Below, piece by piece: positions 41,385 through 50,025 of a DNA stretch of 64,000 nucleotides. Each line of letters starts with the position of its first letter. The stretch's first letter is position 1. The notes under the pieces are model-generated. The model was not told the origin of the DNA, did no database searches, and was given only the letters and a program-made list of their open reading frames with translations. The stretch is taken from contig CAZDOK010000002.1 of the NCBI GenBank assembly GCA_964507025.1, forward strand, positions 310,001-374,000. The letters run 5' to 3'. A program made the position numbers and the translations under genes. Source of the stretch: Amarobacter sp964507025 (GTDB lineage: Bacteria; Chloroflexota; Dehalococcoidia; Tepidiformales; Tepidiformaceae).

Positions 41385-42745
41385 AACGCATCCTCCGCCT
41401 GCTGGTGATCCTCGGAGTGGTCTCGGTGGCGTTGGTTGTGGTGGCCTCGGTCTGGCGGCGGCGGGCCACGGCGCCCGGGCCGGCGGAGTGGACTCCTCCC
41501 ACGGTTGAGCCTCCACCGGCGCCCGCGCCATCGGCGGGTCCCGAGGAGGCTGAGGCGGCCGAGGAAGCCCGGGAGCTGGTGGAAGAGATCGCGGAGGCGG
41601 AGTCGGAGGGGATGGCGCCGCCACCCGATGCCCCGCCGGTGGACATCGCGCTCGATGCCGCGGGGGTTGTGGTCGAGGCCGAGCCGGTGGAGGTCGCGCG
41701 CGAGGCCGCGGAGGCGGCTGCCGAACTCCTTTCCCCTGAGACCGCGTTCGAGGAGCTGCTCGAGGCGGCTGAACATGGGCGCGACCTGGTGGAAGAGCTC
41801 ACCGGAGAGCGTGCGCCGGAGGCTGCGGAAATGGCGGCTGAAGCGAGCTCGGTTGCGACCGGGGAGACGCCCCCGGGGGTGGAGGAGATCCTGGAATCGG
41901 CCGAGTTCGGGCGCGACCTGCTCGACGAAGTTGCCGCGCCCGGCCCGGGTGACAGGGCGGAGCCAGGAGAGGCAGCCGATGTGCTGGGAGCGGCGTTCGA
42001 CGCGCTGGCTGCAACTCCCGAGGCGCCGGCTGCGCCAGCGGTTGAGGCGCCCGCCCCGGAACAGGGGTTGCTCGACTCGGTTGAGGAGGCGCTCACGGAC
42101 CTGGAGCCGGGGCCCATCGTCCCGCCGCCGCGCCGGACAGGGGAATCGTACCTGGATGAGGGCAACGTCTACTTCAACGTGGGCCAGTATGGGCTGGCGA
42201 TCGAGCGGTACACGCAGGCCATCGAGATGGACAGGGAACTGACCGCGGCGTACTACAACCGGGCCAATGCGCGAACGCGGGCGGGCGACCTGGAGCAAGC
42301 GCTCGCGGACTACGACCGCGCGCTGGAGCTACAGCCGAACGATGCCGACGCCTTGAACAACCGCGGCATGTTGCACCTGTACCGGGGGAACTACGCGGGG
42401 GCGCTGAGCGACTTCAACGCCGCGCTGGCGGGCGACCCGACGGACTCGACGGTGATGGTGAACCGGGGGCTCGCGCACCTGCACGGGGGGGACGCGGCGG
42501 CGGCGCTCGTGGACTTCCGCGAGGCGATCCGGCTGGATGCAACCGACGCAGCGGCCCAGTACGGCGCTGCCCAGGCCTCGGCCGCGATGGGGAACCGCGA
42601 CGAGGCGCTGCGGCACGTGGGGCGGGCGCTCGAGATCGACCCGGGGTACGCACGCGAGGCAGCCGCCGACCCGAGGCTGGCGATGCTCCAGGGGGATGAG
42701 CAGTTCTTGAAGCTGCTACGGCAGAGCGGTTCGGCGCGGGAGTAG
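41381..42745 (+). CDS. Membrane-anchored TPR protein with long Ala/Glu/Pro region
   Basis: A 454-residue protein. One N-terminal transmembrane helix (about 5-25) leads to a long acidic Ala/Pro-rich segment (30-250) with imperfect repeats of the type FEELLEAAEHGRDLVEELTG / EEILESAEFGRDLLDEV. The C-terminal half is a TPR array: YLDEGNVYFNVGQYGLAIER, AYYNRANARTRAGDLEQALA, ALNNRGMLHLYRGNYAGALS, MVNRGLAHLHGGDAAAALVD and a degenerate fifth. TPRs are protein-binding scaffolds. Exported or cytosolic orientation is uncertain. The frame is GC-rich enough to give long shadows in other frames. Confidence 0.8.
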   Translation: MKRILRLLVILGVVSVALVVVASVWRRRATAPGPAEWTPPTVEPPPAPAPSAGPEEAEAAEEARELVEEIAEAESEGMAPPPDAPPVDIALDAAGVVVEAEPVEVAREAAEAAAELLSPETAFEELLEAAEHGRDLVEELTGERAPEAAEMAAEASSVATGETPPGVEEILESAEFGRDLLDEVAAPGPGDRAEPGEAADVLGAAFDALAATPEAPAAPAVEAPAPEQGLLDSVEEALTDLEPGPIVPPPRRTGESYLDEGNVYFNVGQYGLAIERYTQAIEMDRELTAAYYNRANARTRAGDLEQALADYDRALELQPNDADALNNRGMLHLYRGNYAGALSDFNAALAGDPTDSTVMVNRGLAHLHGGDAAAALVDFREAIRLDATDAAAQYGAAQASAAMGNRDEALRHVGRALEIDPGYAREAAADPRLAMLQGDEQFLKLLRQSGSARE

Positions 42746-42794
42746 ACGCCGGACTCTGGACACACGACCGAGGCCGGGGCTATTCTCCCGGGTG

Positions 42795-42851
42795 AAGGCG
42801 ATGGAGTGCCGCCGAGAACCGCCGTACACCGTACGTGCTGATGACTCCTAC
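42795..42851 (+). ncRNA. Fluoride riboswitch (crcB motif)
   Basis: The region reads GAAGGCGATGGAGTGCCGCC, then AACCGCC, and ends GCTGATGACTCCTAC. These are the conserved blocks of the fluoride aptamer: P1 GGCG with CGCC, and the pseudoknot GGAGT pairing with ACTCC. The ACTCCTAC block is also the 5' arm of the terminator that follows, the standard ON-switch layout. It controls a CLC-F type antiporter, a known target class. Confidence 0.93.
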
Positions 42852-42874
42852 GATTCCGATTCGTAGGAGTTTTT
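42844..42874 (+). terminator. Riboswitch-controlled terminator with buried Shine-Dalgarno
   Basis: ACTCCTACGA (42844-42853) pairs perfectly with TCGTAGGAGT (42861-42870), loop TTCCGAT, followed by TTTT. Fluoride binding sequesters ACTCC in the pseudoknot and prevents the hairpin. The 3' arm contains AGGAG (42865-42869), which is 7 bases from the TTG start at 42877. Confidence 0.9.
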
Positions 42875-42876
42875 GT

Positions 42877-44322
42877 TTGTCGCAGGACCAGGGAACACGG
42901 AAGGACAGGAACGCATCCGCGATCGGTGGGGGGCGGGTGCTGGGGCTGCTCGATGCTGCCGGGCACGCGGCCTCGGTGCGGTACCTGGTGCGCTGGGGGG
43001 TGCTCCTGACGCCGCTGGCGGCGCTGGTGGGCTCGGCCTGTGCGCTCTTCCTCTGGGCACTGGAAGAGGCAACGGCATTCCGCTGGGAAAACGAATGGAT
43101 CATCGTGTTCCTGCCGCTGGCGGGCATCGGGGTGGGCGGGATGTACCGGGTGCTGGGGCGGGACGTGGAAGCCGGGAACAACCTGATCGTCGACCGCATC
43201 CACCGGCCGGGGGCGGGAGTGCCGGCGCGGATGGCGCCGCTCATCCTGGTGGGGACGGTGGTGACGCACCTGTTTGGGGGATCGGCGGGGCGCGAGGGGA
43301 CGGCCGTCCAGATTGGAGGCGGGATCGCGGGAGGGCTGAATCACTGGCTGCGCCTCTCGCCTGAGGAGCTCCGCGTGTTCCTGATGGCCGGGGTGGCGGC
43401 GGGATTCGGGGCGGTGTTCGGTACGCCGCTCGCCGGGGCGATCTTCGCGATGGAGGTCATCGCCATCGGGCGGATGGAGTACGGAGCGCTCATCCCGGTG
43501 CTGTTCGCGAGTCTCGGGGCCGATTTTGTTACATCCGTGTGGGGGGCCCACCACACGCACTACTCGGTCGCGACGGTGAGGGGGACCGGGGGGACGCTGC
43601 CGTTCGATGCCTGGCTGATGGCGAAGGCCGTGGCTGCCGGCGTGGTGTTCGGGCTTGTGGCGATGGCGTTCGGTGAGCTGACGCACGGCCTTGCCGGGAT
43701 TTACCGGCGGTTCATCTCGAGCCCGCTCCTGCGGCCCGCGGTGGGTGGGGCGCTGGTGGTGGGGCTGGCGTGGGCGATCGGCTCGACGGCGTACCTGGGC
43801 CTGGGTGTGACGAATCCGGAGGGGGGCACCTCCATCGTGTCGAGCTTCGAGGAAGGTGGCGCGGCACCGTTTGCGTGGGCCTGGAAGATGGTGTTCACGG
43901 CGCTGACGCTCGCGAGCGGGTTCAAGGGGGGCGAGGTGACTCCGCTCTTCTTCATCGGCGCTTCGCTGGGGAATGTGCTGGCCGACCTGCTCAGGGCGCC
44001 GGCCGACCTGTTCGCGGCGCTGGGGTTCGTGGCGGTGTTCGCGGGCGCGGCGAACACGCCGCTGGCATGCGCGGTGATGGGGATCGAGCTCTTCGGAGCC
44101 GAAAACGGGACGTACATGGCGGTGGCCTGTTTCGTTTCGTACTTCGTGAGCGGCCATCGTGGGATCTACCTGTCGCAGCGCGTTGCGGTGCCGAAACACC
44201 GGCGGCTGGAGAACCACCGCGAGGCGACGCTGCGAGAGATCCGTGCCAGCGAGGACGGAGCTCTCGCGAAGGGGGCGGGGACGAGCGAGCACACGCCTGG
44301 GCCTCCGCACGGCGGAGGCTAG
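42877..44322 (+). CDS. CLC-F type fluoride/proton antiporter
   Basis: A 481-residue CLC protein. The anion-binding loop that reads GSGIP in chloride CLCs is GNNLI here (100-104), the mark of the CLC-F fluoride branch. The gating glutamate is kept in GSAGREGTAVQ (135-145), and GFKGGEVTPLFFIGASLGN is the second half of the pore. It expels fluoride using the proton gradient. TTG at 42877 is preferred because AGGAG precedes it; GTG at 42937 is an alternative giving 461 residues. The upstream fluoride riboswitch gives strong independent support for the function. Confidence 0.92.
   Translation: MSQDQGTRKDRNASAIGGGRVLGLLDAAGHAASVRYLVRWGVLLTPLAALVGSACALFLWALEEATAFRWENEWIIVFLPLAGIGVGGMYRVLGRDVEAGNNLIVDRIHRPGAGVPARMAPLILVGTVVTHLFGGSAGREGTAVQIGGGIAGGLNHWLRLSPEELRVFLMAGVAAGFGAVFGTPLAGAIFAMEVIAIGRMEYGALIPVLFASLGADFVTSVWGAHHTHYSVATVRGTGGTLPFDAWLMAKAVAAGVVFGLVAMAFGELTHGLAGIYRRFISSPLLRPAVGGALVVGLAWAIGSTAYLGLGVTNPEGGTSIVSSFEEGGAAPFAWAWKMVFTALTLASGFKGGEVTPLFFIGASLGNVLADLLRAPADLFAALGFVAVFAGAANTPLACAVMGIELFGAENGTYMAVACFVSYFVSGHRGIYLSQRVAVPKHRRLENHREATLREIRASEDGALAKGAGTSEHTPGPPHGGG
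44301..44319. terminator. Hairpin at convergent gene ends
   Basis: GCCTCCGC-ACG-GCGGAGGC, a perfect 8-bp stem inside the last codons of the CLC-F gene. The convergent receiver gene ends at the next base after its stop. It may terminate both; no T-tract. Confidence 0.5.
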
Positions 44323-44700
44323 CTACCAGCCCGGCTCGCTATCGACCCCATCGAGCAGGCTGAGCAGGCGGTCGAAGGAGAGGGGTTTGGCGAGGAAGAA
44401 GTCCTCGACGCCGGCCCGGGGACGGGGGTAGGCGCTCATGAGGGCGATGCGGGGGCGCCAACCGCCGGACTGGGCGATGCGGCGGGCCAGGTCCGGCCCG
44501 TTGCCCGATTCGAGCCGCACCTCGGCCAGGACGAGCTTGGGCCGTTCGCGCGCCACCAGCGCCAGGGCGCTCTCCTCATCGCCGGCAGTGAGGCAGTGCC
44601 AGCCCGCGCCTTCGAGTACGAGGCGGACGATACGGCGCAGGGCAGGGTCGCTATCAACGACGAGGACGGGTCCGCGCCCGCGCCGGGCCCTCGTGACCAT
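44323..44700 (-). CDS. Stand-alone receiver-domain protein with Glu at the phospho-site
   Basis: A 125-residue single receiver domain. The acidic pocket VLVVDSDP, the Ser of IALMSAYP and the Lys of FLAKPLS are present. However, the phospho-acceptor strand reads KLVLAEVRLE: Glu stands where Asp is expected. Glu often mimics phospho-Asp, so the protein could be locked in an active-like state. ATG at 44700 is used; GTG at 44727 would add nine residues; neither has a clear Shine-Dalgarno. It is divergent from the CpaE-like gene, with 241 bp between. Confidence 0.8.
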   Translation of the reverse strand: MVTRARRGRGPVLVVDSDPALRRIVRLVLEGAGWHCLTAGDEESALALVARERPKLVLAEVRLESGNGPDLARRIAQSGGWRPRIALMSAYPRPRAGVEDFFLAKPLSFDRLLSLLDGVDSEPGW

Positions 44701-44941
44701 GCCGGGGGCGCTGGCTGGTTCACTCACACGGTCATTCTTGCAGTTGCTCAGCGGCACATCCCATGGACCTGGCGGCGAATTGCCTTGCAATCGCATATCA
44801 GCGGCGGGATCTAACGGGTTTCCGACGATCGCGGTGAACAGCGCGTGAACAACCCGTGACGGGGCAGTTGGAACTTGGTAGGAACTCCCCAGGAGGGCCT
44901 GCCGGGCCATTCCCAAGCCGTGTCGGTACGGTGAATATGCG

Positions 44942-46234
44942 ATGGATGAGCGGGAACTAAAGGTAACTGGACGGAAAACCATGATAATGCCGGGACTCAG
45001 AAGCCTGGTCGTAGATAGCGACGAATTGCGGCGCGACGTGCTTCGCGGAAAGCTCGCGCGGGCTGGGCTTGCGGTCGAGCGCGAACGGCCGCACGGCCTT
45101 GTTGCGCAGGAGACGATCCAGGAGATGGCGCCGGACTTGCTCTTCGTTTCGGTCGAGCAGCCGATTCAGCGGGCATTTCAAACGATCGTCTTCGCGCGGG
45201 CGGTGGTGCCGCATGCGGTGATCGTGGCCTACTCCACCGAATGGTCGCCGATGGTGGAACGCCGGTTGATGCAGAGCGGCGTGAACGACTTCCTGCATGG
45301 CAAGCTGGATGCGGGCGAACTCGGCAAAGTGATCGAGCGCGCGCGGTTACGCGCGAGCGCCGGCCCCGATGGTGCGGCCACCGGTACGGGCAACGGGCGC
45401 GTCATCGCGGTGGTTGGCCAGAAGGGCGGAATCGGCAAGACGACGACGAGCACGAACCTGGCTGCGGCGATTGCGCGCCAGGGCCGCCTTTCGGTGTTGC
45501 TGGTCGACCTCGACACGCGCTTCGGCGATGTCGCGATCATGCTTGATATCCCGGTCGAGCACAGCGTGGCGGAGGTCGCGCGGGAAATTGAAAGCTACGA
45601 CCGTGAGAGCTTCCGCAAAGCGTTGCTGCGGCATGATTCGGGGGCGTACGTGCTCCCGGCTGCGCGCGATTACCGGAGCTGGCTGAACTGTTCGCCAGAG
45701 CAGATCCAGGAGCTGGTACGGTTTGCCGCGACCATGTTCGACGTGGTGATCCTGGATACGCCCGGGACCTTCAACGATGTTGTGGGAGCCGCGGTGGGGG
45801 TGGCCGAGAGCGTGGTCGTGATCACGAGCTCGGACCTGACGAGCCTCAAGAACACATCGCTGCTGCTGGAGCACTTTTCGCTGAAGGGCGAGGAAGGGCC
45901 GCGGCCGATCGTGACGCTCATCCATGGGCATGACCAGCCGGGACTTGGGCGCGCCGAGGTTGAGTACGCGATCAGCCACCCGGTTGCACACGAGATCCCG
46001 TTCGACCGGAACGTGCGGAAGGCTTCGCAGCTGGGTGTGCCGCTGGTGAGCTGGCGGCCCGGTTCGGCCGCCGGCGCTGCGCTCGTTGGTCTGGCAGCCG
46101 ATGTCGCGGGGGAGACGTACTCGGAAGGTGGCATGGCGGGCGCGGGGTTGCGCAGGCGATTCTTCGCGGCCTTCGGTTCGCGCCGGGCCACGGCGCGCCC
46201 GGCAGTGGCGAGGCACAACGACATCGCGGTTTGA
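44942..46234 (+). CDS. CpaE-like protein: pseudo-receiver plus MinD/ParA ATPase
   Basis: A 430-residue protein. Residues about 20-135 form a receiver-like fold (SLVVDSDELRRD) whose acceptor site is Ser (LLFVSVEQ, S70). Residues 150-400 are a deviant Walker A ATPase: VVGQKGGIGKTTTSTNLA (K161, K166), LLVDLDTRFGDVAIML and VILDTPGTFNDV. CpaE/TadZ proteins place Tad pilus machinery at the pole. No other tad gene is nearby, so another cargo is possible. The start is ATG at 44942; the basic C-terminal tail is unusual. Divergent from the Glu-receiver gene. Confidence 0.87.
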   Translation: MDERELKVTGRKTMIMPGLRSLVVDSDELRRDVLRGKLARAGLAVERERPHGLVAQETIQEMAPDLLFVSVEQPIQRAFQTIVFARAVVPHAVIVAYSTEWSPMVERRLMQSGVNDFLHGKLDAGELGKVIERARLRASAGPDGAATGTGNGRVIAVVGQKGGIGKTTTSTNLAAAIARQGRLSVLLVDLDTRFGDVAIMLDIPVEHSVAEVAREIESYDRESFRKALLRHDSGAYVLPAARDYRSWLNCSPEQIQELVRFAATMFDVVILDTPGTFNDVVGAAVGVAESVVVITSSDLTSLKNTSLLLEHFSLKGEEGPRPIVTLIHGHDQPGLGRAEVEYAISHPVAHEIPFDRNVRKASQLGVPLVSWRPGSAAGAALVGLAADVAGETYSEGGMAGAGLRRRFFAAFGSRRATARPAVARHNDIAV

Positions 46235-46268
46235 CACGCAGGTTTACCCAGGACCCTCCTCTCCAGTC

Positions 46269-46296
46269 GCGCCCCCGGTAGAAGCCCCGGGGGCGC
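46269..46296. terminator. Strong hairpin between CpaE-like gene and alr
   Basis: GCGCCCCCGG (46269-46278) pairs with CCGGGGGCGC (46287-46296), 10 bp, loop of 8. It sits between the convergent CpaE-like and alr genes. Confidence 0.75.
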
Positions 46297-46304
46297 CTGG
46301 CTTT

Positions 46305-47483
46305 CTACCAGAGAGGGGGCGTGAGGTGTTCGATGAGACCGCCGCGGTGGTAGAGCCGCGGCAGCCGCGCCTGGAGCGAGGCCATGATGTCCCAGGCGAT
46401 GGTGCCTGCGCGGGAGGCCACATCGGCCGCCGTGATGGTGTCGGCGCCATCGGAGCCGAGGAGCGTGGCGACATCGCCCTCGGCGACCGGGCCGGGCACA
46501 TCAGTGACATCGGCGAGGAACTGGTCCATGCACACGCGGCCGGCCATGGGACAGCGCTGCCCGTGGACGAGGACTTCCCCGGCGTTCCCCAGGTCGCGAC
46601 GCCAGCCATCGGCGTAGCCCACCGGGATGAGAGCGACGCGGGATGGGCGGGTGGCACGCCAGGTGAGGCCGTAGCTCACGCCCTCCCCCGCGGCGACATC
46701 GGTTACGCGGGCGATGCGCGCACGGAGGGAAAGGATGGGCTGGAGGCGCGGACCCCCGGTGTTGGGCGGGAGGACGCCGTGGATGGCCAGGCCCACGCGG
46801 ACGCCGGAGTAGTGGAGCTCGGCGCGGCGCAGGGCAGTCGCGGAGTTGGCGGTGTGCCGGTAGGGGATCCAGGGCAGCCGGGCCGCGGCTTCGCGAAAGA
46901 TGGCGTGTTGCGTCTCCGCGAACGAGTCGTCGACTTCATCGGCGTTGGCCATGTGGGTGGTGAGGCCTTCGACTTCGACGTTGGGAAGGGTGCGGAGGTA
47001 GGTGGCGAGCTCGACGGCGTCGTCGATGTCGAGGCCGAAGCGGTGGAGGCCGGTGTCGACCTTGACGTGGACCGGCGCGGTGGCACCCGCGAGGGTGGCG
47101 GCGTTCGAGATGGCGTCGCCGAGTTCGCGCGAGTGGCACGTGAGGGTGAGGCCGGCGCGGACAGCCTGGGTGGCATCGGTGGGGAAGGCGTGGCCGAGGA
47201 CGAGGATGGGGCGGGTGACACCGGCCTGGCGGAGCATGTAGCCCTCGTGTGGCCACACAACGGCGAAACGGTCGGCCCCGGCCGCCTCGAGGGCCGGGGC
47301 GAGGACGGCCGCCCCGGCGCCGTAAGCGTTGGCCTTGACGACCGCGATGAGCTCGACCGGCCCGAGTGCATGCTTGAGCGTCCGCGTGTTGGCCCGCCCC
47401 GCATCGAGGTCGACCTCGATCCAGCTATTCAGATTGCGGGTGACTTCGCCCAGCGTGCGCTGTGTGCCCTGTGCCTGTACCAG
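46305..47483 (-). CDS. alr: Alanine racemase, apparently with a CTG start
   Basis: A PLP-dependent racemase making D-Ala for peptidoglycan. The frame contains WIEVDLDAGRANTRTL, the PLP lysine in AVVKANAYGAG, TGLHRFGLD, HYSGVRVGLAIHG, the second catalytic Tyr in GVSYGLTWRAT, and RVCMDQFLADV. The first standard start codon in frame (GTG, 47258) lies after the PLP lysine, so it cannot be right. The frame stays open upstream with no ATG, GTG or TTG before the W. CTG at 47483 with AAAGGA 8 bases upstream gives 392 residues, a normal length. A sequencing change is also possible. Confidence 0.85.
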   Translation of the reverse strand: MVQAQGTQRTLGEVTRNLNSWIEVDLDAGRANTRTLKHALGPVELIAVVKANAYGAGAAVLAPALEAAGADRFAVVWPHEGYMLRQAGVTRPILVLGHAFPTDATQAVRAGLTLTCHSRELGDAISNAATLAGATAPVHVKVDTGLHRFGLDIDDAVELATYLRTLPNVEVEGLTTHMANADEVDDSFAETQHAIFREAAARLPWIPYRHTANSATALRRAELHYSGVRVGLAIHGVLPPNTGGPRLQPILSLRARIARVTDVAAGEGVSYGLTWRATRPSRVALIPVGYADGWRRDLGNAGEVLVHGQRCPMAGRVCMDQFLADVTDVPGPVAEGDVATLLGSDGADTITAADVASRAGTIAWDIMASLQARLPRLYHRGGLIEHLTPPLW

Positions 47484-47555
47484 TTGACCGGTCCTTTCCC
47501 CCCGGCGGACGGGTCCCTTTGACCAGCCCGCGCGCGCGAACCTAGCATCCGACTG

Positions 47556-49793
47556 GTGAAGGGCGAACGCAAACGCCCGCTCCAGCTGGCGGTCGTTGCG
47601 CCGGCAGTGGCCGCCATGGTGGCCCTCGCCGCTGCGTGTTCCGGTGATTCGAAGCCAACGGTGGAGCTGGAGGCCACGCCCACGGTGGCCCCCGGAACGG
47701 TGGACGCGGCAACCCCGGCGGCGCCAGTTGTGGACTCGCCCCCTTCGGGCGCCATCCAGGTTGCACGTGATTTACTCCGCGAAGGGCGCTTCGATGAGGC
47801 CCGGACCGCGTTCGAGCGGTTGGCCGCAAGCTCGCCGGAGCCGGCGGAACGGGCGGAGGCGTGGCTGGGGGTGGGCGCCGCCGCCTACGAGGCCGGTGAC
47901 CGCGACGGAGCGCTCGCGGCTCTCCGTGAGGCCGTGGCCATGGCTCCACCAGGCACGGGGATAGCCGCGCGCGCAGCGTACCTGGCCGCCATGCGGCTGA
48001 ACGACGCCGGAGCATTCGACGAGGCGCGATCCATCTCGGAGGGCGCCGGTGCGGCCGGAGTGCTGGGGCCCTATCTCCAGCACGAGCTGGCGCGCGCGTT
48101 TGCCGGGCTGGGGGCGCGGCAGCAGGCGGACGCCACCTGGGACGCGCTGCTGGCCAGCCCTGCGGTGACCGGCACGCTGCGGGCGAACGTGCTTAGCGAG
48201 CGGGTGCGGTTCGCGCGGGAATCGGGCGACCATTCGGCGCTGGCGGAGCGGCTCGATGCCCTCATCGCGGCAACCGCGGACCCCGATGCGCGGTACGAGC
48301 GCGCGACGCTGGCATGGGAGCGAGGCGAGAGCGGCGCGTTCAGTTCGCACCTGCTTGCGATTGTCCGCGAATCGCCCTCGTCGCGGTTCGCGAGCCTGGC
48401 AATTGCAGACCTGCGCGATGCCGGGGTGGCCATCGACCCGGGCGACGAGGGGCTGGTGTACTACCGGCGCGGCGCATACCAGGAGGCGAAGCGCGTGTTG
48501 TTGCCATCGACCGAGGACCCGGTGGCGTCGCCGGGGCAGATCACGTTCCGGGCGTACTACCTGGCCGCCGCGTATGAAGACAGCGGGGATGGGGAGAACG
48601 CGGTCCGGTATTACGATGTGGCGGCTTCGACCGGGGCGGTCTCGCCGTTCGTGCACCGGGCGCGGTACTGGGCCGCCCGGGTGACGGAGGACCTGGGAGA
48701 GGCGGTCGGCGCGTCCGAACGTTATGTGCAGCTGGCAACCGGGGGGCCGGCGGGAGAGTTCTCCGAGGAGGCCGCGTTTCGCGCGGGGTTCGTGCTGCTG
48801 CGGGCGGGTGAGACGGGCGCGGCACTCGCCGCCTGGGAGCAGGTGGGAGCGGCAACGAGCGCCCGGCTGGAGTACTGGCGGGGCCGGGCGCTGGAGCTCC
48901 AGGGCGATTCGGGCGGCGCGACCGCAGCCTACCAGCGCTCGATCGATTCGGGGCCTTACGACTTCCACGGGATCGAGGCGGGTATCCGGCTCGGCCTGCG
49001 TGAGCCGTTCGATGCCTCGTTCCAGGAGCGGGACCTGGCGAAATCGGTGGATTGGGACGTTATTGGCGGGTGGCTGCGGGCGCGCGTTGGCGGAGACTGG
49101 CCGGGGTTGGCTGCGACTCCCGCGTGCGACCTGGCGCGGGCGGGGCTACGCGAGGTGGCGCGGGCCGAGGTGCTCGCGGCCGCTGAAGGGGCCGGGCCAT
49201 GGCGGCTGCTCGAACTGACGCGCGAAGCGGCGACGTGCGGGTTGACCGACGCGGCCGCGCAATTGGCCGTTCGTCTGCGGCAGGCGGCGGGCGTTGCCTC
49301 GCATGAGCCGCCGCGAGACCTGCTGCGTGTGTCGTACCCGATCGACTACGCGGGGACGCTGGGGAGCGAAGCCCGGGCAGCGGGGGTCGACCCGCTGTTC
49401 CTGGCGGCGCTGGTGCGCCAGGAGAGCTTCTGGGACCCGACCGCGCGGTCGGTGGCAGGGGCGCTGGGTCTGACCCAGGTGATACCGGTGACGGGAGAGG
49501 GCATCGCGACGGCACTGGACGTGCGGCCGTTTGCGCCGGCGGACCTGTACCGGCCGGCGATAGCGCTGAAGTTCGGCGCGTACTACCTCGGGGGCCAGGT
49601 GGAGCGGTTTGGAGACCCGTTGCTGGCGTTGAGCGCGTACAACGCGGGGCCGGGGAACGCGATCCGCTGGGCGGAGCGGGACCGAGCCACGGCGGCGGAC
49701 CTGGTGGAGAGCATCGATTACCAGGAGACACAGCGTTATGTCTCGTACATCGTGGAGGCCTACGCACACTACCTGCTGGCCTGGGGCGAGTAG
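47556..49793 (+). CDS. Slt-like soluble lytic transglycosylase lipoprotein
   Basis: A 745-residue lipoprotein (lipobox ALAAAC near residue 28). A long helical, TPR-like superhelix (70-590) includes ARDLLREGRFDEARTAFERL and AYYLAAAYEDSGDGENAVRY. The C-terminal SLT domain has the catalytic Glu in LVRQESFWDPTARS, GALGLTQVIPVT and LALSAYNAGPGNAIRWA. It cleaves peptidoglycan glycan strands with anhydro-MurNAc formation. The layout matches Slt70 with a lipid anchor. The start is GTG at 47556. It is divergent from alr, another cell-wall gene. Confidence 0.9.
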   Translation: MKGERKRPLQLAVVAPAVAAMVALAAACSGDSKPTVELEATPTVAPGTVDAATPAAPVVDSPPSGAIQVARDLLREGRFDEARTAFERLAASSPEPAERAEAWLGVGAAAYEAGDRDGALAALREAVAMAPPGTGIAARAAYLAAMRLNDAGAFDEARSISEGAGAAGVLGPYLQHELARAFAGLGARQQADATWDALLASPAVTGTLRANVLSERVRFARESGDHSALAERLDALIAATADPDARYERATLAWERGESGAFSSHLLAIVRESPSSRFASLAIADLRDAGVAIDPGDEGLVYYRRGAYQEAKRVLLPSTEDPVASPGQITFRAYYLAAAYEDSGDGENAVRYYDVAASTGAVSPFVHRARYWAARVTEDLGEAVGASERYVQLATGGPAGEFSEEAAFRAGFVLLRAGETGAALAAWEQVGAATSARLEYWRGRALELQGDSGGATAAYQRSIDSGPYDFHGIEAGIRLGLREPFDASFQERDLAKSVDWDVIGGWLRARVGGDWPGLAATPACDLARAGLREVARAEVLAAAEGAGPWRLLELTREAATCGLTDAAAQLAVRLRQAAGVASHEPPRDLLRVSYPIDYAGTLGSEARAAGVDPLFLAALVRQESFWDPTARSVAGALGLTQVIPVTGEGIATALDVRPFAPADLYRPAIALKFGAYYLGGQVERFGDPLLALSAYNAGPGNAIRWAERDRATAADLVESIDYQETQRYVSYIVEAYAHYLLAWGE

Positions 49794-49868
49794 GGGGCGA
49801 TTCGACCGGTAGATTGCGCCGGGTTATGCTCACGGTTCGCCCTTCATATCGGAGTTGGAGCATCTTCT

Positions 49869-50012
49869 ATGGCAACGAAGCGTACCTATCAGCCACACAC
49901 AATTCCGCGGAAGCGGGTGCACGGGTTTCTCAAGCGCATGTCGACGCGTGCGGGCCGCGCGGTGCTGAAGGCCCGGCGGGCGCGCGGGCGGAAGCGCCTG
50001 ACGGTGGTGTAA
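49869..50012 (+). CDS. rpmH: 50S ribosomal protein L34
   Basis: A 47-residue L34. The sequence MATKRTYQPHTIPRKRVHGF, then FLKRMSTRAGRAVLKARRARGR and KRLTVV, is the standard family pattern. It sits 13 bp upstream of rnpA, the conserved bacterial order near the origin. dnaA, often adjacent, is not present; the upstream gene is the Slt-like protein. Confidence 0.97.
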   Translation: MATKRTYQPHTIPRKRVHGFLKRMSTRAGRAVLKARRARGRKRLTVV

Positions 50013-50025
50013 TCGAGCGGCGTGC

